Assembly: GCA_964557955.1 (NCBI GenBank)
Contig: CAZLCS010000001.1
Span: forward strand, 124,001 to 188,000
Reading direction: 5' to 3'
DNA: 64,000 nucleotides
Origin: JALOOX01 sp964557955
GTDB lineage: Bacteria; Desulfobacterota; Syntrophobacteria; Syntrophobacterales; Syntrophobacteraceae
Shown here: piece by piece, positions 26,673-35,268 of the stretch
How positions within the stretch are numbered: the stretch's first letter is position 1
Layout: the number at the start of each line of letters is the position of its first letter
The notes under the pieces: model-generated
Database searches by the model: none
The model's input: the letters and a program-made list of their open reading frames with translations, nothing else
What the model was told of the DNA's origin: nothing
Program-made: the position numbers and the translations under genes

Positions 26673-26894
26673 TCAAGCCTTGGATCTGTAAGTGATGCGG
26701 CCACGGGTCAAATCGTAAGGCGAGAGCTCAACCGTCACCTTATCTCCGGGCAAAATTCGGATGAAGTGCATACGCATCTTGCCGGAAATATGCGCGAGTA
26801 TCCGATGACCGTTTGGCAACTCAACGCGAAACATGGCGTTGGGTAGCGTCTCCACAACGGTGCCCTCCACCTCGATGACATCCTCTTTGGCCAT
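26673..26894 (-). CDS. infA: Translation initiation factor IF-1
   Basis: IF-1 blocks the A site of the 30S subunit during initiation. The 73-residue OB-fold protein matches closely: MAKEDVIEVEGTVVETLPNA, the motif FRVELPNGHRILAHISGKMR, and the end VELSPYDLTRGRITYR. The position between map and rpmJ in the spc/alpha region is typical. A 100-base spacer separates it from map. Confidence 0.98.
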   Translation of the reverse strand: MAKEDVIEVEGTVVETLPNAMFRVELPNGHRILAHISGKMRMHFIRILPGDKVTVELSPYDLTRGRITYRSKA

Positions 26895-26994
26895 GCTGTA
26901 AATTGACTCCTCAAGTTCCTGCTGTTGGCGCTTCTGTCACTGGGGTCCAGGCAATCTCGCAGAGGCTGCAGACATCTCTAGTACTATGGCGCGC

Positions 26995-27747
26995 CTAGTG
27001 AGCCATTGAAAGAATATCAGGCCCGTTCTGGGTTACAGCAACCGTATGTTCGAAGTGCGCTGATAAACGCCGGTCAACCGTCACTGCCGTCCAGCGATCT
27101 TCGAGGACTTCAACCTCAGCCCTGCCCAGATTGATCATGGGCTCAATGGCGAAAACCATCCCCGCCTTCAATTTCACACCCTTTCCCGGAGGCCCGTAAT
27201 TGGGGATCTGGGGGGGTTCATGCAATGCTTGGCCAATACCATGTCCTACAAATTCGCGGACGACCGAAAACCCATGAGACTCGACGTGGGTCTGGATCGC
27301 GTGCGAAATGTCGGAAAGCCGATTCCCAATTGCAGCCTTGGCTATGCCCCGATAAAGGGATTCCTCGGCAACCTTGCACAGCTTCTTTGCCTCGGGACTG
27401 ATTTCACCCACTGGAACAGTCACCGCCGCATCCCCGAAATAGCCGTCGATCAGCACCCCGAAATCCAGGCTGATGATGTCGCCTGCCTTGAGGATGCTCT
27501 TCTTGGATGGCATACCGTGTACCACCTCGAAATTGACCGAAGCACAAAGGGAGAACGGATATCCGTGGTATCCCTTGAATGCGGGCTTTGCAGAGCGCTT
27601 GAGCGCCAGCTCCTCACTGAGCGCATCCAGATCCCAGGTGGAAACTCCAGGTTGAATGCGCTCCTCGAGGTATGCGAGAATCTCAGCCACGATGAGACAT
27701 GCCTTCCGAATCTTCTCGATTTCTCGCTGAGATCTCAATACGATCAA
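26995..27747 (-). CDS. map: Methionine aminopeptidase, type I
   Basis: This metalloprotease removes N-terminal methionine from new proteins. The 250-residue product shows the pita-bread fold metal ligands D95 (SLDFG), D106 (FGDAA), H169 (VGHGIG), E202 (AIEPM) and a later Glu in AHFEHTVAVT. His78 (VVHGMP) binds substrate. There is no N-terminal SH3 or zinc extension, so it is the short MetAP-Ia type. It follows adk by 11 bases. Confidence 0.97.
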   Translation of the reverse strand: MIVLRSQREIEKIRKACLIVAEILAYLEERIQPGVSTWDLDALSEELALKRSAKPAFKGYHGYPFSLCASVNFEVVHGMPSKKSILKAGDIISLDFGVLIDGYFGDAAVTVPVGEISPEAKKLCKVAEESLYRGIAKAAIGNRLSDISHAIQTHVESHGFSVVREFVGHGIGQALHEPPQIPNYGPPGKGVKLKAGMVFAIEPMINLGRAEVEVLEDRWTAVTVDRRLSAHFEHTVAVTQNGPDILSMAH

Positions 27748-27758
27748 CAGAATTCCCT

Positions 27759-28400
27759 CTATCCCAAGACCTTGACGATATTGCCGAAAATCTGGTTCAT
27801 ATCGCCCACGCCATCGATCTTGCGTATCTTGGCCTGTTTCTCATAATAATCGATAAGCGGCTTGGTCTGTCCCTCGTAAACCTGAAGCCGAGACGAAACC
27901 GTGGCTTCATTATCATCATCCCGCTGGTAAAGCTCCCCGCTGCACTTGTCGCAAACGCCGTCCTTTTTGGGTGGGTCAAACTTCACGTGAAAGCCAGCAC
28001 CACAGGCGCGGCAAGTGCGGCGCCCCGTCAGTCGAACCAGCAGCTCGCTGCTGGGAACCTCGATAGACACGACATGGTCGATCTTCTGCTTGAGCTCGGC
28101 CAACATGTTGTCGAGGGCTTCAGCCTGGCTCACATTTCTGGGAAAACCATCCAACATGTATCCTTTGGCGCAGTCGGGCTTCTGAATACGTTCCTTTACA
28201 AGGCCGATGACCACTGAGTCTGGCACAAGGGTACCCTGGTCCATGAATTTCTTGGCTTCCAGGCCCAGAGGGGTTCCCTCCTTGAGAGCGGCGCGAAGCA
28301 TGTCGCCCGTGGAAATCTGGGGAATTCCGTATTTGTCGATGAGCCGTTTCGCCTGCGTTCCTTTGCCAGCACCCGGGGGACCTAACAAGATGATGTTCAT
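27759..28400 (-). CDS. adk: Adenylate kinase, zinc-LID type
   Basis: Adk interconverts ATP + AMP and 2 ADP. The P-loop is GPPGAGKGT (7-15) and the AMP-binding segment includes DGFPRNVSQA. The LID domain carries four cysteines, C130, C133, C150 and C153, so it probably binds zinc as in Bacillus, unlike the E. coli enzyme. Length (213) is normal for the long-LID form. It lies between secY and map, the common spc-operon arrangement, with a 167-base gap before it that shows no gene. Confidence 0.97.
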   Translation of the reverse strand: MNIILLGPPGAGKGTQAKRLIDKYGIPQISTGDMLRAALKEGTPLGLEAKKFMDQGTLVPDSVVIGLVKERIQKPDCAKGYMLDGFPRNVSQAEALDNMLAELKQKIDHVVSIEVPSSELLVRLTGRRTCRACGAGFHVKFDPPKKDGVCDKCSGELYQRDDDNEATVSSRLQVYEGQTKPLIDYYEKQAKIRKIDGVGDMNQIFGNIVKVLG

Positions 28401-28567
28401 CAGCCTCTCCTTTTTAAGTCTTCAGTTCTCTGATCACTCCCTCTCGTTCCGCATGATTCATGGCGTCCAAACCGCAAAAAATTATAATACACGCAATCAT
28501 CCAAAACTGGAATAGGGAATATCATCCTCCAGTGAGCTCGGATTGAAGAAAGGAAATGGCAGGGAGC

Positions 28568-29875
28568 CTATCGACGCCCACGAACACGCCCCTTCTTGAG
28601 AAAGCCCTCATAATGCCGCGACAGCATATGTGCCTCGATCTGCCCCAGCGTGTCCATGGCAACGCCGACGACGATCAGCAATGCTGTGCCTCCAAAATAG
28701 AACGGCACGTTGAACTGCTGAATCATGATGGAGGGCAGGACGCAAACCGCTGAAACATAAATCGCACCACCCAGGGTGATGCGGCTGAGCACCTTGTCGA
28801 TATACTCCGCGGTGGGTCTCCCGGGACGTATTCCCGGAATGAATCCCCCGTATTTCTTCATGTTGTCCGCGACATCCACGGGATTGAACACGATGGCCGT
28901 GTAGAAGTAGCAAAAAAAGATAATGAACGCCACGTACAGAACCGAGTAGAGCCAGGCACCAGGATGGAGGGCGTCTGCGACGGCCTGCATCCACGCCCCA
29001 GGGACGAAGTTCGCAACCGTTGCGGGAAACATGATGATCGAGGAGGCAAAAATCGGCGGAATGACGCCGGAAGTATTGATCTTGAGAGGAATATGGGTGT
29101 TCTGTCCTCCGTAAACCCTGCGGCCCACCACTCTCTTTGCGTATTGCACCATGATGCGCCGTTGGCCGCGCTCCATGAAGATGATGAAACCCACTACAAC
29201 GATCATCATGACCAGGATGAACAGCATCACGAAGAGGCTCATCTCACCGGAGTTCACAAGCCGGATCGTGTTTTGTACGGCATTGGGGATCCCCGCGACA
29301 ATCCCCGCGAAAATGATCAACGAAATGCCGTTGCCAATCCCGCGCTCGGTGATCTGCTCACCCAGCCACATGATAAAGGCCGTGCCGGCTGTCAGGGTGA
29401 TGACCGTGATGATCCTGAACGACCAGCCGGGGCTCAGAACCACCAGCTCGCCCCCTGGCCCGGTCATTCCCTCGAGCCCTATGGAGATGAAGAAACCCTG
29501 GATGGTGCTGAGAACAACAGTACCATACCTGGTGTACTGGGTGATCTTGCGCCTTCCGGCTTCACCTTCCTTGCTGAGTTTCTCAAGGGTTGGAATGACC
29601 ACGGTGAGCAGCTGAAGGATAATCGATGCGCTGATATACGGCATGATCCCCAGTGCAAAGACCGAGAGCTGACTCATGGCTCCGCCGGAAAACATGTCAA
29701 ACAGGCCCAGGAGTGTGCCCTTAGCCGCCTTGAAGAATGCAGCAAGAGCTTCGGTGTTGATCCCCGGGGTGGGAATATGGGTGCCGACGCGATAGACGGC
29801 CAGCAGCACCAGCGTCTGAATGATGCGCTTTTTGAGCTCAGGGATTCGACCGATATTTTGAAAGCCTGTCAGCAC
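28568..29875 (-). CDS. secY: Preprotein translocase channel SecY
   Basis: SecY is the pore of the SecYEG channel for export and insertion of unfolded proteins. The 435-residue product has ten predicted helices. The N-terminal signature is KRIIQTLVLLAVYRVGTHIPTPG. The cytosolic loop carrying the conserved arginine (YAKRVVGRRVYGGQNTHIPL) contacts ribosome and SecA, and FGGTALLIVVGVAMDTL lies near the end. It follows rplO by three bases. SecE is encoded at 53.8 kb; SecG is not in the window. Confidence 0.98.
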   Translation of the reverse strand: MLTGFQNIGRIPELKKRIIQTLVLLAVYRVGTHIPTPGINTEALAAFFKAAKGTLLGLFDMFSGGAMSQLSVFALGIMPYISASIILQLLTVVIPTLEKLSKEGEAGRRKITQYTRYGTVVLSTIQGFFISIGLEGMTGPGGELVVLSPGWSFRIITVITLTAGTAFIMWLGEQITERGIGNGISLIIFAGIVAGIPNAVQNTIRLVNSGEMSLFVMLFILVMMIVVVGFIIFMERGQRRIMVQYAKRVVGRRVYGGQNTHIPLKINTSGVIPPIFASSIIMFPATVANFVPGAWMQAVADALHPGAWLYSVLYVAFIIFFCYFYTAIVFNPVDVADNMKKYGGFIPGIRPGRPTAEYIDKVLSRITLGGAIYVSAVCVLPSIMIQQFNVPFYFGGTALLIVVGVAMDTLGQIEAHMLSRHYEGFLKKGRVRGRR

Positions 29876-29878
29876 GGG

Positions 29879-30337
29879 CTAAGTCCTTTTGGTCTCTGTG
29901 ATGATCTCGACACGGCCTCCCAGGGCTTCGAGCTTCTGCACCGCAGCCCGGCTGGCTTTGTGGGTACGTACCACGAGAGGATGGGCCAGGTCTCCGTCGG
30001 CAAGCAATTTGACCATGGAGTAACGTTTCCTGAGAAGCCCAGCCTCCCTGAGCTGGTCGGGGCCAACCTCAGAGCCTGCGGGGAACTTTTGAAGCGCACC
30101 AAGATTGACGATGGCATACTCAACTCTGAATATGTTGGTGAAACCGCGTTTGGGTATGCGGCGCTGGAGCGGCATCTGGCCGCCCTCAAACCACGGTGGC
30201 GTACCTCCGCCGGACCGGGACTTCTGTCCCTTGGTTCCCTTGGCTGCTGTCTTGCCCCAGCCGGATCCGCAGCCGCGCCCCACACGCTTTCTCGTCGTTT
30301 TGGCTCCGGGAGCCGGAGCTAGGTCGTGGAGTCTCAT
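29879..30337 (-). CDS. rplO: 50S ribosomal protein L15
   Basis: L15 is a late-assembling 50S protein with a long extended N-terminus that threads into rRNA. The 152-residue product begins MRLHDLAPAPGAKTTRKRVG, contains GRGCGSGWGKTAAKGTKGQ and ends in the globular part (GADGDLAHPLVVRTHKASRAAVQKLEALGG-like). It is slightly longer than the 144-residue E. coli protein. It lies between rpmD and secY as usual. Confidence 0.97.
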   Translation of the reverse strand: MRLHDLAPAPGAKTTRKRVGRGCGSGWGKTAAKGTKGQKSRSGGGTPPWFEGGQMPLQRRIPKRGFTNIFRVEYAIVNLGALQKFPAGSEVGPDQLREAGLLRKRYSMVKLLADGDLAHPLVVRTHKASRAAVQKLEALGGRVEIITETKRT

Positions 30338-30376
30338 TTCTCAATTCCGTCCCGTCTTAGTTATCAAGCAAATGAA

Positions 30377-30559
30377 TCAGCGTTCGGTGACTTCAACAAG
30401 GTGGATGACTTTCCGTATGGCACCGATGACCTGCGGGGTGCTGTAAAGATCCACAGACTTGTTCAAACGGGTGAGACCGAGTGCCTGCAGGATTCTTCTG
30501 TGTTTTTCAGGTCTACCGATGGGGCTTCTGACCAATCGGACTTGGATGGGTTTGGACAT
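30377..30559 (-). CDS. rpmD: 50S ribosomal protein L30
   Basis: L30 is a small 50S protein near the 5S rRNA region. The 60-residue product reads MSKPIQVRLVRSPIGRPEKH and later LGLTRLNKSVDLYSTPQVIG, matching the family length of about 59. The gene is 40 bases upstream of rplO and 85 bases after rpsE, the standard spc order. Confidence 0.96.
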   Translation of the reverse strand: MSKPIQVRLVRSPIGRPEKHRRILQALGLTRLNKSVDLYSTPQVIGAIRKVIHLVEVTER

Positions 30560-30643
30560 GTGTATTCCCTTGGTTCCGGGGTCCCGACAATTTGAAGACC
30601 CGTTACGGAATTGATCTCAACAGCGATACCCCTGCCTGCCGGG

Positions 30644-31153
30644 TCAAATCTCCCGGCCGCGCACTTTCGCTACAGCCTCTTTACTCCGGAGCGATTTCAG
30701 GCCCTGCAGGGTTGCTTTCACGACGTTGTGCGGATTTCTGGACCCGATGCACTTCGTTAGAATGTCGTTGATTCCCGCGGCTTCCATCACAGCCCGAACC
30801 GCACCGCCGGCAATGACTCCGGTACCCGGTGAGGCCGGTTTGAGCACAACGGAAGAGGCTCCGAACCGCCCGAGAGATTCATGAGGGATGGTCCCTTCAA
30901 CCAGCGGGACGTCAAACATGCTTCGCTTGGCGGACTCAAGACCCTTGCGGATCGCCTCCGGGACTTCATTGGCCTTACCCAGGCTGAAGCCCACCCGGCC
31001 GTTCCCATCACCCACGACAACGATCGCACTGAAGGAGAATCTCCTACCACCCTTGACCACTTTAGCGACGCGGCTGATGTGGACAACTTTATCAATGAGT
31101 TGAAGTTGACTGGATTCAACAGGTAACAATGCTTCGCCTCCCTTTGTGCGCAT
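30644..31153 (-). CDS. rpsE: 30S ribosomal protein S5
   Basis: S5 helps keep decoding accurate at the mRNA entry site with S4. The 169-residue product has the N-terminal double-stranded RNA-binding part (VVHISRVAKVVKGGRRFSFS). The glycine-rich C-terminal domain (ASPGTGVIAGGAVRAVMEAA) follows. The ribosome site before the ATG is weak, and the protein may begin a few residues downstream. Order rplR, rpsE, rpmD is standard. Confidence 0.97.
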   Translation of the reverse strand: MRTKGGEALLPVESSQLQLIDKVVHISRVAKVVKGGRRFSFSAIVVVGDGNGRVGFSLGKANEVPEAIRKGLESAKRSMFDVPLVEGTIPHESLGRFGASSVVLKPASPGTGVIAGGAVRAVMEAAGINDILTKCIGSRNPHNVVKATLQGLKSLRSKEAVAKVRGREI

Positions 31154-31162
31154 CGCGTTCGA

Positions 31163-31534
31163 TTAGAACTCCAAGCCGGCTTCTCTCGCCGCATCCGCCA
31201 AGGCCCGGACCCGTCCATGGTAAATGAAGCCGTTGCGATCGAATACCACCTTCGAGATCCCGCTTGCTTGAGCCTTCTTGGCAATCAAGTGTCCTATCTG
31301 CTTGGCAGCTTCAACTTTGCCTTTGGGAGCTTCCAGCTCGCGGTATTCGGCGGCGCGCGTGGAGGCTGTCACAAGAGTGGCTCCGAGAACATCGTCGATG
31401 ATCTGAGCATAAATGTGCTTGTCAGTGCGGAAAATGGACAGTCTCGGTCTCTCGGGAGTGCCGTGCAGCTTCTTCCGGATCCTCATTTTGCGTTTCAGTC
31501 GAGCCAGTTCACGGGCGCTTGTCTTAACAGCCAT
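31163..31534 (-). CDS. rplR: 50S ribosomal protein L18
   Basis: L18 binds 5S rRNA with L5. The product is 123 residues from ATG 31534, which has GGAG nine bases upstream; an ATG six codons earlier lacks a good site. It shows a basic start (SARELARLKRKMRIRKKLHG), the core RPRLSIFRTDKHIYAQIIDD and the end KVVFDRNGFIYHGRVRALAD. It follows rplF by 20 bases. Confidence 0.97.
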   Translation of the reverse strand: MAVKTSARELARLKRKMRIRKKLHGTPERPRLSIFRTDKHIYAQIIDDVLGATLVTASTRAAEYRELEAPKGKVEAAKQIGHLIAKKAQASGISKVVFDRNGFIYHGRVRALADAAREAGLEF

Positions 31535-31554
31535 GGTTGCAATCTCCGACATGT

Positions 31555-32097
31555 CTATTTCTTAGAGCCGGCCTTGCCGACCTTGCGATGAATGTGCTCC
31601 CCACTGTATCGAACGCCCTTGCCCTTGTAAGGTTCCACGGGCCTGAACGCTCGGATCTTGGCCGCCGTCTGGCCAAGAAGCTCTTTGTCAATCCCTTCGA
31701 GCCGAATGATGGTTTGGCGCTCAACGGTGGCCTTGACGCCCTGAGGGAGTACAAACTGTACGGGATGGGAATGTCCGAGGCTGAGGCTCAGGATGTCTCC
31801 CTGGGCTTCCGCCCGGTAGCCGGTCCCCTGGATTTCCATTCCCTTGACAAACCCCTCGCTCACACCAATCACCATGTTCGAAACCAGCGCCCTCATGAGA
31901 CCGTGAAGAGAGCGGCTCTGGATGGAATCGTCCTGACGAAGGATTTGAATGGAAGTCTGGTCGATCTCCACATTCAGGTTGGCATTGAGGGTCTTCGCAA
32001 GCTCCCCGCGAGGGCCCTTCACGGTGATCACACCATCGACCACTCTTGCCGTCACTCCTTTTGGAATCATGATCGGGAGCTTCCCTACTCGCGACAT
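31555..32097 (-). CDS. rplF: 50S ribosomal protein L6
   Basis: L6 lies near the factor-binding centre of the 50S subunit. The 180-residue product begins MSRVGKLPIMIPKGVTA. It has the two-domain repeat and ends with the conserved segment RAFRPVEPYKGKGVRYSGEH. The ATG at 32097 gives the family N-terminus. Five more open codons upstream are not typical. A gap of about 87 bases separates it from rpsH. Confidence 0.97.
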   Translation of the reverse strand: MSRVGKLPIMIPKGVTARVVDGVITVKGPRGELAKTLNANLNVEIDQTSIQILRQDDSIQSRSLHGLMRALVSNMVIGVSEGFVKGMEIQGTGYRAEAQGDILSLSLGHSHPVQFVLPQGVKATVERQTIIRLEGIDKELLGQTAAKIRAFRPVEPYKGKGVRYSGEHIHRKVGKAGSKK

Positions 32098-32184
32098 ATT
32101 AACACTCCTCACCTGGCGATCCGAGTTTGCCGGAGCGAAACACGGCGGCCTCGGTATAGCTTGTTACTGTAATGCAGGTCCGCT

Positions 32185-32583
32185 CTACCAGATGGCGCAG
32201 AGCAGTTCGCCCCCAATGCCCTCCTGGCGGGCGAGCCGATCGGTCATGATTCCCCTCGAGGTGGACAGGATGCTGATGCCCAACCCATTCAAAACCTTGG
32301 GAATCTCTTTGTGCCCGACGTAGACCCGACAACCGGGCCTGCTGATTCTCTTCATACCATTGATGGCAGCGAATCGAGGATCAGCGTACTTGAGATGGAT
32401 TCGCAGGATTCCCTGTTTTTCGTCGCGCAGGATCTTGTAATTCCTGATGTATCCTTCATCCTTCAGAATCTTGGCGAGGCTCGACTTCAACTTCGAGGCC
32501 GGAATGTCGACCTTGTCGAACCGGGCCTTCTGCCCATTCTTGATACGAATCAGGAAATCCGCAATTGGATCGGTGACAGCCAT
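32185..32583 (-). CDS. rpsH: 30S ribosomal protein S8
   Basis: S8 binds the central domain of 16S rRNA early in assembly and in E. coli also represses the spc operon. The 132-residue product begins MAVTDPIADFLIRIKNGQKA and ends with the conserved TSRGIMTDRLARQEGIGGEL and LCAIW. AAGGAG precedes the ATG. Whether the spc messenger here carries an S8 target site near rplE cannot be told by eye. Confidence 0.97.
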   Translation of the reverse strand: MAVTDPIADFLIRIKNGQKARFDKVDIPASKLKSSLAKILKDEGYIRNYKILRDEKQGILRIHLKYADPRFAAINGMKRISRPGCRVYVGHKEIPKVLNGLGISILSTSRGIMTDRLARQEGIGGELLCAIW

Positions 32584-32622
32584 GGATACTCCTTTCAACT
32601 CTGCAGCAACTGAGCGTGGGTT

Positions 32623-32808
32623 CTACCAGCTCGACTTGACGACTCCGGGAAGCTCAGCGTTGAGGGCCATGTTGCGAAAGCAGATCCTGCAGATACCGAA
32701 CTTTCGAATGTAGGCTCTGGGGCGCCCACAGACAGGGCAGCGATTGTACGCCCGAACACTGAACTTAGGAGCTCGCTGAGACTTCGCAATGATGGATTTC
32801 TTGGCCAA
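32623..32808 (-). CDS. rpsN: 30S ribosomal protein S14, zinc type
   Basis: S14 sits in the 30S head. This is the short C+ form (61 residues, against 101 for the E. coli form), with CPVC and CRIC making a zinc site (RCPVCGRPRAYIRKFGICRI). The N-terminus MAKKSIIAKSQRAPKFSVRA and end ELPGVVKSSW are typical. The position between rplE and rpsH is standard. Confidence 0.97.
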   Translation of the reverse strand: MAKKSIIAKSQRAPKFSVRAYNRCPVCGRPRAYIRKFGICRICFRNMALNAELPGVVKSSW

Positions 32809-32826
32809 GGTAGTCTCCTCGTAACC

Positions 32827-33366
32827 TTACTGCTTGAACGGCATGCCCATGAGGGCGAGCATCGTGCGCGCCTCGTCGTCGGTCTTGGCTGACGTGACAA
32901 TGGTGATGTTCATGCCTTTGATCTTATCGATCTTGTCATAGTCTATCTCGGGAAAAATAATGTGCTCTTTGATGCCCAGGGTGTAGTTTCCACGACCGTC
33001 AAGCGCTTTACTGGAGACACCACGGAAATCACGGACGCGGGGGAGGGCGACGTTGACCAGCTTATCGAGAAACTGGTACATACGATCCCCCCGTAAGGTC
33101 ACCATGCAGCCTATGGGCATCCCCTTGCGCAGCTTGAAGGCCGCGATGCTCTGTCGCGCTCGTGTGATCACAGGTTTCTGCCCGCTGACCTGGGCCAGTT
33201 CCTCGGCGGCAGAATCCAGAATCTTGATGTTCTGAATGGCTTCACCCAAGCCCATGTTCAGGATGATCTTCTTGATTCTCGGAATCTGCATCGGGCTCTT
33301 GTACTTGTACATCTCAGCAAGCTTCGGAGCTACCTCTGCTTCATATTTTTCTCGCAGTCGTACCAT
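32827..33366 (-). CDS. rplE: 50S ribosomal protein L5
   Basis: L5 binds 5S rRNA and contacts P-site tRNA. The 179-residue product starts MVRLREKYEAEVAPKLAEMY. It contains PRIKKIILNMGLGEAIQNIK and RDFRGVSSKALDGRGNYTLG, matching the family length exactly. An open stretch of 24 codons upstream is not L5-like and overlaps the rplX gap, so the ATG at 33366 is preferred. Confidence 0.98.
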   Translation of the reverse strand: MVRLREKYEAEVAPKLAEMYKYKSPMQIPRIKKIILNMGLGEAIQNIKILDSAAEELAQVSGQKPVITRARQSIAAFKLRKGMPIGCMVTLRGDRMYQFLDKLVNVALPRVRDFRGVSSKALDGRGNYTLGIKEHIIFPEIDYDKIDKIKGMNITIVTSAKTDDEARTMLALMGMPFKQ

Positions 33367-33407
33367 CAACGGCCTCCAATCCCGGCCTTCCTTGAGTCGG
33401 ACGTTCC

Positions 33408-33737
33408 TCAGTCGAGGACCTCGCCACACTTTTTGCAAAAGCGGACCTTGCGGTCATCGTCGAGGATCTTATAGCCCACTCGGGTCGGGTCTGTGCATTT
33501 CGAGCAAACCAGCATGAGGTTGGAGATTGCAATGGGAGCTTCCTTCTCCAGTATGCCGCCCTGCCGAACCTGCTGGCTTGGTTTCATATGGCGTTTCACC
33601 ATGTTGATCTTCTCAACGATGGCCCGATCCTTTTTGGGGACCAGTCGCATCACCTTTCCGGTCTTGCCCTTATCCTTCCCGGCGATCACCTGAACGATAT
33701 CATTCTTCTTGAGGCGGTGCTTTGTCTGATGTTCCAT
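33408..33737 (-). CDS. rplX: 50S ribosomal protein L24
   Basis: L24 starts 50S assembly and lies near the tunnel exit. The 109-residue product has the KOW motif KKNDIVQVIAGKDKGKTGKV. A region follows with CSKC and CKKC (VCSKCTDPTRVGYKILDDDR...), the cysteine pairs common in L24 of many bacteria and likely to bind zinc. It follows rplN by 21 bases. Confidence 0.97.
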   Translation of the reverse strand: MEHQTKHRLKKNDIVQVIAGKDKGKTGKVMRLVPKKDRAIVEKINMVKRHMKPSQQVRQGGILEKEAPIAISNLMLVCSKCTDPTRVGYKILDDDRKVRFCKKCGEVLD

Positions 33738-33758
33738 CGAAAGAAGCCCTCTCTCCTG

Positions 33759-34127
33759 CTACAGCACTTCAGGAGCCAAAGAAATAATCTTCATGAACTG
33801 CTTGGCCCGGAGCTCCCGTGCAACCGGTCCGAAAATACGGGTTCCGATGGGCTCCTTTGCGGCATTGATGAGCACGGCCGAATTGTCGTCAAACTTGATA
33901 TATGAGCCATCCAATCGACGAACTTCCTTCTTGGTGCGGACCACCACCGCTTTGAGCACGTCACCCTTCTTGACCTTGGCATTGGGGATGGCTTCCTTGA
34001 CGGAAACGACGATGATGTCGCCGACGGATGCGTATCGCCTCCGCGTCCCCCCAAGAACCTTGATGCAGTACAACCTCTTGGCGCCTGAATTGTCTGCGGC
34101 ATTGAGCTGAGTTTCTGCCTGAATCAT
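33759..34127 (-). CDS. rplN: 50S ribosomal protein L14
   Basis: L14 lies at the subunit interface and is the target of RsfS. The 122-residue product begins MIQAETQLNAADNSGAKRLY. It contains the conserved stretches GDIIVVSVKEAIPNAKVKKG and RIFGPVARELRAKQFMKIIS. The ATG at 34127 gives the standard start; the open codons upstream are not conserved. It is the first spc gene here, following rpsQ by about 87 bases. Confidence 0.98.
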   Translation of the reverse strand: MIQAETQLNAADNSGAKRLYCIKVLGGTRRRYASVGDIIVVSVKEAIPNAKVKKGDVLKAVVVRTKKEVRRLDGSYIKFDDNSAVLINAAKEPIGTRIFGPVARELRAKQFMKIISLAPEVL

Positions 34128-34214
34128 AAGAATCTCCAAACATCGAAATGCTTGTCGGCTGCAGATTCTGCAATCGGTCGGCCCGCAACCCAACCCGGAG
34201 CGGGCTGGTCACCT

Positions 34215-34478
34215 CTACTGCGCCGCCTTGTGCAGGATTTCGAGAACCACCCAGCGCTTGTCCTTGCTGAGAGGGCGGCTCTCGCCGATGAGAACACGGT
34301 CGCCAACATTGCAGGCGTTGGACTCATCATGCGCTTTGAAGCGGTTGCTGCGACGAATGAGCTTCCGGTACTGCTGGTGTTGAATGAGGCGCTCAACGGA
34401 TACAACGACCGTCTTCTGCATCTTGTTGCTCACAACGGTCCCAATTCGCGTCTTCCTACTCGACTTCTCCACTTCCAT
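34215..34478 (-). CDS. rpsQ: 30S ribosomal protein S17
   Basis: S17 is a primary 16S rRNA binder. The 87-residue product (MEVEKSSRKTRIGTVVSNKM onward) has the OB-fold core KTVVVSVERLIQHQQYRKLI and the end VGDRVLIGESRPLSKDKRWV. I prefer ATG 34478, with GAGG nine bases upstream. A GTG five codons earlier would put the ribosome site too close. It follows rpmC by 11 bases. Confidence 0.96.
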   Translation of the reverse strand: MEVEKSSRKTRIGTVVSNKMQKTVVVSVERLIQHQQYRKLIRRSNRFKAHDESNACNVGDRVLIGESRPLSKDKRWVVLEILHKAAQ

Positions 34479-34489
34479 ACTCTGAACCC

Positions 34490-34690
34490 TCACACTCCAG
34501 CCCTATCGCCCATTTCACGAATCACCGTGAGCACCTGTGCAATGCTTCTGCGCGTCTTGTGCAATTGCGCGGTGTTTTCCAACTGAGCGGTGGCATGCTG
34601 GAATTTTAGGTTAAAAAGTGCTCCGCGAAGCTCCTTAAGTTTCTGGTTGAGCTCTTCGCGCGTCATCTCACGAAGTGAACTGGCTTTCAT
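34490..34690 (-). CDS. rpmC: 50S ribosomal protein L29
   Basis: L29 is a two-helix protein by the tunnel exit and helps bind SRP and trigger factor. The 66-residue product has the signature EMTREELNQKLKELRGALFN and the second helix NTAQLHKTRRSIAQVLTVIR. Its ATG overlaps the rplP stop in an ATGA, so translation is probably coupled. Confidence 0.97.
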   Translation of the reverse strand: MKASSLREMTREELNQKLKELRGALFNLKFQHATAQLENTAQLHKTRRSIAQVLTVIREMGDRAGV

Positions 34691-35103
34691 AGCACATCCT
34701 GCCTTGAGACAAACCGTGTAGGAATAGGGAGCTTGTTGGATGCCAGCAATAGAGCACGCCGCGCCACATCCTCGGAAACGCCCTTGATTTCATACAGCAT
34801 ACGCCCGGGGCGTACGATGGCCACCCATCCTTCGGGCGCGCCTTTGCCTTTACCCATTCGGGTCTCAGCGGGCTTCTTGGTGTAGGGCGTGTCGGGGAAA
34901 AAGCGGATCCATACTTTCCCGCCGCGTTTCACATGGCGAGTGATCGCCACACGGGCCGCCTCAATTTGCCGTGATGTCAATCGACCGCATTCAAGGGCTT
35001 TAAGCCCAAAGTCTCCAAAGCTCAACGAGCTCCCCGTAAAAGCGGTACCACGCATGCGGCCCTTTTGTTGTTTGCGGAACTTGACTCGTTTGGGTGCTAA
35101 CAT
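34687..35103 (-). CDS. rplP: 50S ribosomal protein L16
   Basis: L16 contacts A-site tRNA in the 50S centre. The 138-residue product starts MLAPKRVKFRKQQKGRMRGT. It contains GRLTSRQIEAARVAITRHVK and RMGKGKGAPEGWVAIVRPGR, with normal length. It ends in an ATGA overlap with rpmC. A 165-base spacer separates it from rpsC, larger than usual within S10 operons, and shows no gene. Confidence 0.97.
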   Translation of the reverse strand: MLAPKRVKFRKQQKGRMRGTAFTGSSLSFGDFGLKALECGRLTSRQIEAARVAITRHVKRGGKVWIRFFPDTPYTKKPAETRMGKGKGAPEGWVAIVRPGRMLYEIKGVSEDVARRALLLASNKLPIPTRFVSRQDVL

Positions 35104-35268
35104 GAATCACTCTCCCATCGATGCACGCGCCGGTCCTTTTGAAAACTTCTTATCCCGTAGCCGACGGCTGGCAGGCTCTGTCATTGCATCGTGCAAGACC
35201 CACAGCCAGCAGGCCAGTGAAAGGACTCGCTCGACACCCACCAGCTACAGGTTGTTGAGCTCAAATGC